Part shown: piece after piece, positions 42,669-52,731 of the stretch
Layout: each line of letters begins with the position of its first letter
Numbering within the stretch: the stretch's first letter is position 1
Origin: Fistulifera solaris
Lineage: Eukaryota; Bacillariophyta; Bacillariophyceae; Naviculales; Stauroneidaceae
NCBI GenBank assembly: GCA_030295235.1
Contig: AP026162.1
Span: 1,426,001 to 1,490,000 of the forward strand
Reading direction: 5' to 3'
Length of the DNA stretch: 64,000 nucleotides
Program-made: the position numbers and the translations under genes
The notes under the pieces: generated by a model
Database searches by the model: none
Told to the model about the DNA's origin: nothing
What the model saw: only the letters and a program-made list of their open reading frames with translations

Positions 42669-43097
42669 TCACAACAAGAGGAGAACTGTATTGTTAGGAA
42701 GCGCCCTGCTCGGCTGCAAGTCGAGGGATGTCGACAAAAATGTATGGCCCATGTACACACCCTCAGGAATTACGACAGCGATCAACCGATTAGTTCCATC
42801 CGGTGGGAAGATGAATAATATGTCACCAGGAACTACATTTGCAGGGGCTACAACAGCAACTAGCGTGTCGTCGGCGCCCTCTTCAAGAATAGAGCGCGGT
42901 ACCGCCTGCAATGCGTTGCCTCCCGTCTTCACAAGAACGGCATCCATAGGCGGATTGCATCCTCTTAGTGGTGTGCGTCGATTTCCAGGAAAAGACAGAG
43001 GGTCGCCGCATCGTGCTCCGATAGTCGGGCAGCTTGCATCTGATGTTTGTAAAGAAGTATATCTTGCAGTTGCGCTATACATTTCCCATGTCTTCAT
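42669..43097 (-). CDS. Hypothetical protein with a PG-PDG-IP domain related to the gene at 9403
   Basis: A 142-residue frame with an ATG at 43097. Residues 75-125 (LVAVVAPANVVPGDILFIFPPDGTNRLIAVVIPEGVYMGHTF) resemble exon 3 of the gene at 9403-10209 (VEAGQTIHVQAPDGRLNAIVIPPGFGPGSTFTV). The N-terminal third is Cys/Pro-rich. The overlapping long frame on the other strand lacks such homology, so I prefer the minus strand. No signal peptide is seen. The function is unknown. Confidence 0.5.
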   Translation of the reverse strand: MKTWEMYSATARYTSLQTSDASCPTIGARCGDPLSFPGNRRTPLRGCNPPMDAVLVKTGGNALQAVPRSILEEGADDTLVAVVAPANVVPGDILFIFPPDGTNRLIAVVIPEGVYMGHTFLSTSLDLQPSRALPNNTVLLLL

Positions 43098-43553
43098 AGT
43101 TGGTATGTGTGTGTATTCGTGTAACTAAAGCCGTAAAAAGGAAGCAGATAGCGAAAAGATACGACAAATAAAATACCAGCGTGTGGGATTGATGCCAAAG
43201 GTCCCTGTGGAAAATTAAAAGTTAATGCAGCTTTGCAATGATTGCACCCAAAGCAACCAAAGTTATTGTTGTCCCATTTTGACAGGTCAATCGTGGGATA
43301 TAGTATTGGTTCGCATAAGGTTCACGACTCAAGATGCTTCAAATAGAGCGTGAATGAGGAGGTGATGGCAGTCCCAGTAATATAAAAGTATGTATGTTGG
43401 TCCTATCGTCAAGGTTTCCGAACACAGGCGTTTGATCCACTATGTAAACTAAAACGTAAACTCGACTTAAAAAACAGATTGAAAATTCAATCATTATTTA
43501 GTAACGGAAAAGCTTCAAAAGGAACAAATTCGCTAGATAACGAAAACAGTTGT
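43098..43553. other. Intergenic region, nothing recognised
   Basis: It lies between two leftward genes and should include 3' sequence of the ANTH-like gene. AT-rich, with no supported gene. Confidence 0.3.
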
Positions 43554-45307
43554 TTATTCTTCCTCTTCATCGTCGTAATAATCCTCATCGTCGTACTCAT
43601 ATTCATCCCCCATAGCTTCCTCTTCTTCAACAGCCTCGTCTTCGGAAGACGAAATCGACTTTTCTTCTCTGACTGCGGGCTTGGCTTCAGCTTCTTGTTC
43701 GGCTTTTGTTTCTTCCTCTTCTTTAGATTTCGACGCCTCCTTTGCTTCAACCGCTTCGCTTTCCTCATTGACACTCTCTTCATCTAAGTTCATGCCTTTC
43801 TCAAGAATATCCGGAGCGACAGTAGTACCCATGCGCGAGGGCAAGAAAAGACCAAAGGCATCCAACTTTGGGGAAGTCTTTTGACCATCGATTTTGTCTG
43901 TGGTAATAATTCCTTACTATAAAAAGAGCACCATTTTTTCAGAATAGCCGGATCCGCTCCCTTCAAATCATCGTCTTTTAGTGCCCTGTTCAAAGCAACG
44001 GCGACAGCGGAACAGAGTCCAATCATGTCAGCAACCACTCGCTCAACTGCTAGCGCCGTATTTTCACATTCTTCGCCATCCTTCAACTGACATGCAAGAC
44101 CGGCTTTCAGTAGAACTGCTGCACTTTCCAACTGCTCGACTCGAAGACAGGTTGAAGTAATGGGCTTCGGTGCTTTCTTCTTATCCGATTTGGGAGGAAC
44201 TGCGATTTCGTCGAACATTCCACCATAGCACTGAGTTCGCAAAAGAACATAGTGGGAGTAACGCGACAAGAATGCCCTGAACTTAACATTTTCTGGAGTG
44301 GTGTCGCCAGCTAGTAGTTGTTTCGTGTTGAAAAATTTATCTTTTCGCTTCGGATCCCTCGTGCGACGGAGCTCACGCAGACGCGCCTTAAGAGCCGCTG
44401 CATGTTCTGGCGCACCGTCTGCTGAAAATCGATGCATAATGTAAACAGCTTTCATGGTAGTTCGCCAATCCTTCTCTACCATCTTTCCCCATAGTTTGCG
44501 AAGCACCGCATCGTAAATGTCGAATTTCGGACCAATTTGGTAAGTTACACCCACCAATCGTTCTACGTGCTTTCCCTTTACCGGTGTATCGTCAGGTTTA
44601 GTGGCTTTCAACATGACTTGCTCCAGTTCCGAGCTCGTAAATCCCTTGACTTCTCTATATAAATTCGCTGAAATGGACGATGTTGCCTTCCGAGCAGTGG
44701 AAATCGAAGATAGCGCAGCGTCTTTAACAGACGATGGATCCGGCATGGAGTTACGAATAGCGGCTAATCCTTTGGTGAATGCAGTGGCGGCTCCTTGCGG
44801 TTTCGAATAGCGCACGAGGGAACCTTGTTTCGGTCTTCCCCCCGATGGATGAGGACGACGTGAGGGAGGTCCACGCGACGATTTCGGACGGGGGCGATAG
44901 TAATCATCCTCGTCTTCATATCTTGGTGGGGCGCGCTTTCGGCCTTGACTGCGGGGAGGGGGTTGCTTCCTCGATTTTGGTCCAGGGCCCTTTCGTTTTG
45001 TCGGCGGAGCAATATCATCGTCGTAGGGCGATGTACTGCCGTCCTCGTCTTCTTCCTCTTCAAACGACTCTTCTCCATCAGCAGGCAAATCAAGCAGATC
45101 ATCTGTCTCATCCTCTACCTCTTCATCTTCTTCGACATATTTGGGTCTCCTCGAAACGGGCGCTTTTTTGGACGATCGCGACGGTTTACTCGAACGACGA
45201 CTGGAAGTGCTTGGCTTTCGTGATGGTTTCTTTGCCGACACCACTTGCGACTCCAGCAGGACCGCTAGCACGGCTAGTATTGCAACAGTGGTCGGTAATA
45301 ACTTCAT
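43554..45307 (-). CDS. Secreted or ER-lumenal ANTH/ENTH-like protein
   Basis: The ATG at 45307 starts a clear signal peptide (MKLLPTTVAILAVLAVLLESQVVSA). An Arg/Ser/Pro-rich and acidic segment of about 170 residues follows. Then comes an ANTH/ENTH-like helical domain (VERLVGVTYQIGPKFDIYDAVLRKLWGKM, DWRTTMKAVYIMHRFSAD, FFNTKQLLAG, FRAFLSRYSHYVLLRTQ). ANTH domains normally bind phosphoinositides and clathrin machinery on the cytosolic side. A signal peptide in front is therefore odd. The C terminus is extremely acidic (DEYEYDDEDYYDDEEEE). The acidic tail is in another frame. The T4 at 43892-43895 must be T5 for it to join. No intron. Confidence 0.7.
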
Positions 45308-45624
45308 TTGAATGCTAATAAATGTAAGATGTTGCGTTTTAGACACACTATTTGACGAGAGCGTTTCGCCGATTATCAGCCTTATTATTTGCTGCCGCAG
45401 ATGCAACGTGGAAGACACATACCGCACAAACAGCCGACACGTGGAGTGTCACATTCGTGAATGAATGAACACTCGTGACAATGACCGCGACCGTCTGGAC
45501 GTCAGTCACCCAAAACGGAATAAGCAAGCAAGACCGTTCATAAAAAAGAACAAGAACAAAACTATCCGACAAGAGCGGCTTTCATTGTTACTCAAAAGAT
45601 ACCCATCAAAGGACACGTTTTACG

Positions 45625-46269
45625 ATGGAAAACGACGAAATACCGGAGAATAATCGAAAGAGGCCAAATATCTTGGTCACGGGCACCCCTGGAGTTGGGA
45701 AAACAGTAACAGCATCCTTGCTTGCGGTAGGTCTTTCGATCGATTGATGTTCTTTGTTTTTTATGTCTGTTTCCAACTATCTAATGGACTTTTCACAGGA
45801 AAAACTTGGATTAAGACATATCAACGTGGGTGAGATCATAGCTGAGAATAAATTTTATGAAGGAAGAGACAATGAACTCGACACAAATATCTTAGATGAG
45901 GACAAGCTCCTGGACTTGATGGAAACCATGCTGGAAGAAGCAGCAGATGAAGGAGTCGGTATAGTAGCAGACTTTCACTCGTGTGAACTATTTCCAGAGA
46001 GATGGTTTGATCTCGTTTTAGTACTTCGGACATCCACCGAAGTCTTGTTCGACAGACTCACCAAACGAGGGTATAATGACAAGAAGCGAGATGAAAACAT
46101 GGAAAGCGAAATTATGCAGGTCATACTAGATGAAGCAAGAGAATCTTATGATCCTCAAATCGTGCACGAAGTCCCTTCGAATACGTTGGAAGAGATGGAG
46201 AGCAATGTGCAGCGAGTAAAGCAATGGATTGATCAATGGATTGAGGATCATGCGTGCGAAGCGGAATGA
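45625..46269 (+). CDS. AK6: Adenylate kinase 6 (AK6/Fap7/hCINAP)
   Basis: Two exons, 45625-45726 and 45799-46269, with a 72-nt intron in phase 0. The P-loop is GTPGVGKT. Further AK6 marks are INVGEIIAENKFYEG, NILDEDKLLDLMETML, VADFHSCELFPERWFDLVLVLRT, RGYNDKKRDENMESEIMQV and the terminal KQWIDQWIEDH. The H-x-C-x-x-FPERW segment identifies AK6 rather than ordinary adenylate kinases. AK6 acts in the nucleus and cytoplasm in late 18S rRNA cleavage with RPS14 (family knowledge). The length (190 residues) fits. Confidence 0.93.
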
Positions 46270-46353
46270 TAACAGATACTCTTTAGTTCAAAGTCATGAG
46301 CTAACAATGATAGATCACCAACTAAAATCATAAGTTAAGGGTAGCTGAGTTGC

Positions 46354-49158
46354 TTAAATGCTAGTTGCTTTATCGAAGCGTTGTCGAACAACATTCGTCC
46401 AACTATCGACGGCACTAGACCCTTCGGATCCAAATGATTTCAGAACCGATAACGCTTCTTTGCAAGAATGTAGGGTTGCATTACGAGATTCAATACCACC
46501 GTCTGTTATCAACAAAGCTGCTTCGGAGATAGATCCGACCTTAGCTTCTACCATGGCCTTAGCAACTGCCGATCGATAAGTAAGATCAGTCAACTTGTTC
46601 GAGTGGATTCGTTCAGCGGCGGCTTTAACAAAATCAATGATATTCATTCCGCCTAGCAATTTCGGCGCCTCTTCGTTAATGATACGCTTCACTGTATCCG
46701 AAACATCACCAATGTCACCGAGTTTCGAAGAAAAGTCAACGATGCGAGTGAAAATCTCGCTACTGGTCTTGTCAATCGAAAGGCCCTTGAAAAGAGCTTG
46801 TAAGGCCATCAGCATCTTCTTCCGCCGGATAGCTACATCATACTGCATCGTCCACGACTCTATCGATTTTGGAGCATATTGAGTCAACATAGCAGCGTAC
46901 TTTCTGGCCTCGTCGAGTGGGTCTTTCTGAAGAAATTCTTTTCCAAAAGGATCTTCGTCGACAACTCCTGATTTTGCTCCTTTTCGGTTCTTGCTGTTAC
47001 CACTTCCATTGGTAACCTCCTTATCATTATCTGCGGAAGACTTTTCTTCGGTCTTCTTCTTCTTACGCGCAATCGCTTTCGCCTTCTTTCTCTCGGCGGC
47101 TGTCATCTGAGAGTAATCAGGCTCGTCCGATTCCGATGACGAGGGGCTGTCTGCGAGGTGCAAGTAAATTCGAATGATTCCAGCAGCAGCTCTGCAGTAG
47201 TACTCCTCTCCAAACACAGCGTCTTCGAAGCGAAGAACACTCACATAAGCGCGAAGTGTCACCTTTCTTAAACAGTACGAGTGGAAGTCAAACTGGTCTT
47301 CGTTGAAATCGTCAAAATGTTTGATGACGGCAACTATTCACACAGACAGTGAGAGAACTAAATCAAACAAAGGGTTGAGAATCTCCTTCCTACTTACAAT
47401 ACTTTTTCAGGCTTCGACCCCAATCCTTTTTCCTCTCGAGACACGCAGCCAGTTCGAGCTCGTACCATGAGCATTGCATTTCAGACAAGTTCTGCTCTGG
47501 ATTTCCTTCATGTTTCGTAAACAAAGATATACATTTAAGCGCTTGTTCCTCCTTCCCAGCTTGTAGCATGTATTTAGCCGTTTGGTTGTTGATGTAACGA
47601 TCTTGCAGATCCATATTTCTGCCTGTATCTAAGCATTCCACCGCCGAATCGATGTCACCAGCGGCACGGAGAAGCTTTGCTTTTAACTCATACACATCCA
47701 CGATAGATGGCGTATGCTCAATACATTTGTCAAGTAAAGCAAGACCTTCAGTGTACTCCCCTGCCACGTCATGAAGACTCGCTCTTAAAAACCATGTCCA
47801 TAACAGTGTCGATGCTGGTTGTTCCGTCTCGTCTGTCTCTGAGAACCTTGTAAGCGACGTCAAATTCAATATGTACCCGTCAACCATTCCAGAAATCATC
47901 TTAAAAAGCGCGTGGGATTTGCAGTCAACAGGATCCGTTACCCTATAAAGCCTACCATTTGCTTCAGCGAACAGGTAAGAGCAAAGCTCGGATGACAAAG
48001 ACGGAACTCCTTTTGGGAGATCCTTTTTGCAGCGTAGGTCAAGCTTGCGAATCAACTCATCAGGCTCTAACCAGCTGTATGGTATCCTAGCGACCGCATC
48101 AGAATGGGAAAATGAGGGTTCCAGATCTTTTTGTATGCTACTGTCAGTTTCTCCTTTTCTTCCATAGATAAAGGTATCAGAGTTGCCAAGGTCTGCGTGC
48201 CTCGAAGACTAAGAACTTCATCCACCACGGAAGGCTCCACTTGCAATACCGAACACATAAATAACGAGTGAACCAGATAATGTTCCGTCATACCGCGCTG
48301 AAACATCTGAATTGTCGTCTCACGCGCTTCGTCGTACTCCCTGAGTCTAAGTTGATACTCCGCTCGCTTCAAAAGCCACGCACCACGATCCACAACCACT
48401 CCTTCGCACACACTCAAATGGTGCAAGGCTTCCTTGTAATTGTCGGGCATTTCGGCCAGGATACTATTTTTATACAAAGCCAGCTCACTGGAATCAAAGC
48501 AACGCCCTAGTTCAGCGCTCCCTTCAGTCAAAGTGCCCATGTATGTATCAATGACTTTCACAGCTCCGTCGAGTTCACCGTTCATATGTCGAGACAAAGC
48601 AAACGCCATCCAGTTGATCTTTGCATTCGGTTTTAACGTAAGAAGCTGATTCCGAGTGACCTCGAACCCACTCAGGTCTCTCATTTGTATCTGGAGCATC
48701 GACAGATCACGCAAAATCTGCAAATTTTCTGGGTCAATGCGTAAAGCTTGTTTGTAAGCTTTGATAGCTTCGTTGTAATTCCGATCCGAACGGTAAAGGA
48801 GACCATACACATGCCAGCAAACGTGCGACCTGGATATTCAAAAAAGAAAAATTTAGCAATCGATCTTTAGAGTCAATCGACACGGACGACTAGTGTAGTT
48901 CACTTACCGCATATCGTTTCTTAAGCCTAACTTAACAAACTCGTGTGCTTCGTCTTTCATCGCCATGTAGTTCAATGTGAGACCCTTCATCGCCAAAGTT
49001 TCTCCGTGATTCGGAAACCTCCGAAGAATTGTATCAGCGTGCTTAATAGCTTTCTTGTACTGCTTCATTTCGTAAAGCTTGACTACATTTTTGAACAAAT
49101 CAGCTTCTTTCTTAGGCAGAGGGCGACCTGCCCCCGCTTGCGGATTGTCATCTGTCAT
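46354..49158 (-). CDS. NAA15: NatA N-terminal acetyltransferase auxiliary subunit NAA15
   Basis: Three exons: 49158-48908, 48829-47398 and 47333-46354. The protein (about 880 residues) is a TPR solenoid. The first exon has EADLFKNVVKLYEMKQYKKAIKHADTILRRFPNHGETLAMKGL, the NAA15 start. Exon 2 gives CWHVYGLLYRSDRNYNEAIKAYKQALRIDPEN, and exon 3 gives DEDQFDFHSYC-type text (NEDQFDFHSYCLRK) followed by LRAYVSVLRFED, the diagnostic NAA15 segment. A Lys-rich basic stretch (AAERKKAKAIARKKKKTEEK) follows. NAA15 anchors the NAA10 catalytic subunit at the ribosome. One base is missing near 48083-48087, where RSL joins IPYSWLEPDELIRKL. Confidence 0.93.
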
Positions 49159-50073
49159 GGCGATATGTTCGTGTCAAAAGCGGGATAAATGCAGCGTTGC
49201 GTCGGCTCTCTTTTGTCTTAAACTCGATATTAATAACTACTAGAAGTCCACAAATAATAATGATAAAAACTACTACCCGTATTGTGTTTACGCGATGTTC
49301 ACATTCTCGGTGTTTCTCTTCCACCCAATGAATGCATCTGTTCTGTTCATCTGTCCAACTTCATTCATTCGTTCAATGCAAGCCACAAAGCTGCTCGCAC
49401 CTCCTTCGCTTCCGAAGTCGTATCGGTTTCGCAAGGAAATCGCAACAATCGACCTACCAGGTAACCTATAACCTTACCGAGACTTCGTATTGAATTACTC
49501 CGTACGATTTATGCATAAAGAATCGAATGAATCATAAACGTCGAGAACGCTGATACAGTGTAGACTAATCACTCTTAGTGAGCCATCGATGATTCAGTTT
49601 AGTCGAACCTTTACCCCGGCACAGGATAATAATTAGAGCGATTATAACAACTCACGGGACTGAATTTGTTGAGTCGGAGGAAAGGTCGCCTACACTTCAT
49701 GCAATAGTAAAAAAGTGAGCTTACCAGGTACGAAATCCAATCGACGAAGTCTAATTACAGTAACTCAGTCTGGAAGTAAGATAATTACCAACGATAAAAA
49801 ATGTGGTAATTTTGCAACATCCATGGGCCCAAAAGTGCCCTTTAAGAATGTAGTGTGGCATTGAAATCTAGCATTTTATTGATCCGGGACTGAATATCGA
49901 TTGAGTCGGAGAAGATAGAACCTACACTTTACGAGATAGTTCATCTCGATAAACAAAATACTCCGTACTCCGTGGTCAAAACGCATTGAAGCGCATGTTG
50001 AATGGAAATTCAAAAGTATAAAACCAAATCATCACTAAAACCAATCAAAATAATTAAAGAATCTATAATAAGC
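49159..50073. repeat. Divergent gap with two 52-bp related repeats
   Basis: 49655-49706 and 49885-49938 share CGGGACTGAAT, GTTGAGTCGGAG (or ATTGAGTCGGAG), and CCTACACTT...ATAG, an offset of about 230 bp. The copies are about 75% alike by eye. They may be remnants of the same kind of dispersed repeat as at 25077. An alternative upstream start for the LYR gene lies at 50002. No other gene is seen. Confidence 0.5.
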
Positions 50074-50343
50074 ATGACAGGGGCAACAGCGGCAACCCGA
50101 TCGCGAGCTCTTTCGTTATACCGTCAGCTGTTACGCGCTGCCGCTCAAATGCCAACTCCCAATCGACGAAGATTTGTCATCAAAAAGACGCGAACTGAAT
50201 TCAAGGCGAACAAAGGCCTTACGGATCCGGAGGAGATTGAATTTGGCTTGCGTCTTGCGGACACCAATCTTGATACCGTATTAGTACAGGCGGAGCATTT
50301 GACTCGATTAATGAAGGATCCGAATTATCACGCCGACATCTGA
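50074..50343 (+). CDS. LYR-motif (Complex1_LYR) mitochondrial protein
   Basis: An 89-residue protein with the LYR motif SRALSLYRQLLRAAAQMP, followed by NRRRFVIKKTRTEFKANKGLTDPEEIEFGLRLADTNLDTVLVQAEHLTRLM. This helical trio is typical of LYRM proteins that bind acyl carrier protein and assist Fe-S or respiratory-complex assembly (family knowledge). The exact subfamily (LYRM2/4/9) is not certain. The ATG at 50074 is preferred. An in-frame ATG at 50002 adds a 24-residue Lys-rich stretch that could be a mitochondrial presequence. Confidence 0.82.
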   Translation: MTGATAATRSRALSLYRQLLRAAAQMPTPNRRRFVIKKTRTEFKANKGLTDPEEIEFGLRLADTNLDTVLVQAEHLTRLMKDPNYHADI

Positions 50344-50472
50344 AAAACGCGCCCCATGCAACAAAATGCAAAAGAGGCATTTATCGTCGTCACTGCGTTC
50401 ATTATAATATCAAGATTGTCTAATAGTGAAGCTTATACTAATTGAGATTAATGGCTAATCGAGCTTGACTGC

Positions 50473-51874
50473 TTAAAGCGAGAACGGGCAGATAATTTTT
50501 CGTCCCTGGACGATCTCTTCCATTCCTTCACCACTGTAAGAGGTGAGAGGCGAAACCTCACAAATCCCACTTTCATCGCCAGTAAGTTTCCCTCCTGCTG
50601 CCGTTACAAAAGTCTTGGACATGGCAGAGATGAGTTCCCGGGCAGTGTCAGGGCTGTCAGCGGGAGACCCAGGCTTGTTTTTCACGGGGGCGAACTCCAT
50701 GGAGCGATCGACATCCAGTACAGCCATATTCTCGGAAAATGGAAAGACATCAAAGATGAACGTCTCCAATTTCAGACCAGTGTTGGCAGAGGGTGTAATT
50801 GTCTCTTTCTTCTCCCCGTCGTAGTATTTGATCTTTTTGCGTGCAATGTGATACAGATTCCCCAAGTTAGGAATGATTTTATCTTTGATAAACGCGATGG
50901 TGTAAAAGTGATTGCAGATATTCCCCGCTCCGTAAACCAAACGACCATCCTCGTCTACACTTTCTGCCATCTCCTTGGAAATCTCCGAGTACTCGACAAT
51001 GCACGGCTTTCCTGATCGCGTCGCGACAACTCCGACCGACTCGGCGGCGTCTACTTTCCAGCAAACCTTGTTTCCGCAGTCGGAACCCTGGTTGATGCAG
51101 TAGCCCATGAAAACAGGATCAGCGGGTTTAATCAAAGCGTTATCGATACTAAAGACGTGAAGGTATTTGACGCCTCGCTTTTCCATATCAGCGAGTGCAC
51201 CGGACGACACCATAGAGGGGTAGATGCCTCCGTTACCGTCCGGTGCCATCGCCACTTCACCAGCGGTCTCCATGATAATCTTTCCGTCGTCTTTCATACA
51301 GGGCAACATTCCTTGCGAAAAGAAAGAAACGTTCTCTTTCCAAGACCAAAATAGTTGTGACTTTCCCAAAACTTTTCCGTTTCGGCGTGATTGAGGGGTG
51401 AAGTCATAATGTAGAATGGCACGATGACATTATTATCCCCGGCAAGCGTTTCAAGACGTTTGATGCGCTCAGCCATCAATTGAAAAAGAGACTTTTTACT
51501 GGGCAATCCGATGTCGTACATTCCTTTTGGGCCATCGTAACCGAGTCGAGTACCTTGTCCGCCCGCAAGAACGAGAGCAGCAACCTGCCCTTTCGCGATG
51601 GCCTCCATTCCGACCTTGCTACAGTCCGCAACAAGCTTTTCATCCGTTGTACGCCCGACCGGACCTCCAAACGGCTTAATATCAGCGTCCGAAGTTCCCG
51701 CAGACTCCTGTTCTAAAGCGGACTTGAGGAGCGAATCTAGTCGCTCGACTTGGATCTCGTCCAGCTGAGAAAGCAACTTTTCTTTTCGTCGACATTAAGC
51801 GAGTCATAATAGTCAAAGACGTGCGACTGTCCTGCGCTGGCGTATCTATCTCGAATCTGCTGCTCGTCGGCCAT
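50473..51874 (-). CDS. UAP1: UDP-N-acetylglucosamine pyrophosphorylase (UAP1/UDPGP family)
   Basis: The enzyme makes UDP-GlcNAc from GlcNAc-1-P and UTP (EC 2.7.7.23), feeding glycosylation and chitin synthesis. Motifs are ALVLAGGQGTRLGYDGPKGMYDIGLPSKKSLFQL (nucleotide loop), PFYIMTSPLNHAETEKFWESHNYFGL, then GNGGIYPSM, KYLHVFSIDNALIKPADPVF and DVFPFSENMAVLDVDRSMEFAPVKN. These blocks are UAP1-like in order. The gene starts at the ATG at 51874 (MADEQQIRDRYASAG). Two frame breaks, at T4 51778-51781 and T3 51337-51339, are each one missing base. The protein would be about 467 residues, a normal length. Confidence 0.92.
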
Positions 51875-52731
51875 GGTTCCTTTGTTACTCCGTATTCAAC
51901 AAGGTTATCTATTAATTATTGTGCTTACTGTATTATTTTTGTTTTTCAAAAATGGCAGGGGAAATAAAACTTTTGGCCCGCGATCATGAACATGGCATTA
52001 ACTTTAACCCTTTAGAGAACGCATATTATTATTCGATGCCGGATGCCGGATGCTGATTGCTGATTGGCTAGTTTGAAGATAGGTCATATCTTAACAGCTG
52101 ATAATGTACTCATCACACGTATTTCTGCTACTTTTTGATTTACAATGACTTGTTTGCGCTACTGTCTTAACACGAACGACAATCTAACGATGTCCAAATC
52201 ACAGTTCTCCACTATACTAAGTTAACCGTCACAAACTGTTAACTGTATAGCTTCAGTAGTAAAAATGACGCATGACGTACGAAATCTACACCAATAGGTA
52301 AAGTGATAAGCCCCCACCAACCTTGTATACGGTTAATTTGTAGATTACTTTTTTATACTCGTTGTTTGTCGCGCTGATTTTTTTGCGGTACGTTTTTTAC
52401 GTAGCCCAACCTCCCACTTGTGACGACGGCCGACGGCTTGATGATCTGGACCAGAAAATGAGTTTCACCGTTTATCTTCCTCGCGGTGAAGCTCTGTCAA
52501 GGTTGCGTTGCTGTTGCTTCATTGCTGCTCCTGGAATTCAAGCAGTTAAAAAAAAAAAAAAAAAAATAAGCACAACAGATTCTCAAGTATTGCTTTGAAC
52601 AAAAGCGCTGCCGCGAGATTTCTTGAAAGCTTGCCTGAATTCTTCTTTTGGGTAAGTCGGAGTTTAATTCAAAAAGAGGCCGAACTCCGGTGGAGAAGTA
52701 GAGCAATCGACATCAGTAATTTGCGGTCTTT
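51875..52731. other. Intergenic region with an A17 run
   Basis: It lies upstream of both UAP1 and the LRR gene. Bases about 52549-52566 are an uninterrupted A run, the longest homopolymer in the window. A poly(A) track ending in no clear gene could mark a retrocopy end, but no retrocopy body is seen on its 5' side. Confidence 0.4.

Noticed and set aside
42643-43128. 161-codon plus-strand frame
   Set aside because: The opposite strand in the same place carries the PG-PDG-IP domain shared with another gene; the plus frame has no such support.
52549-52566. A17 run as the poly(A) tail of a retrocopy
   Set aside because: No gene body or target-site duplication is seen on its 5' side; a simple homopolymer is enough.
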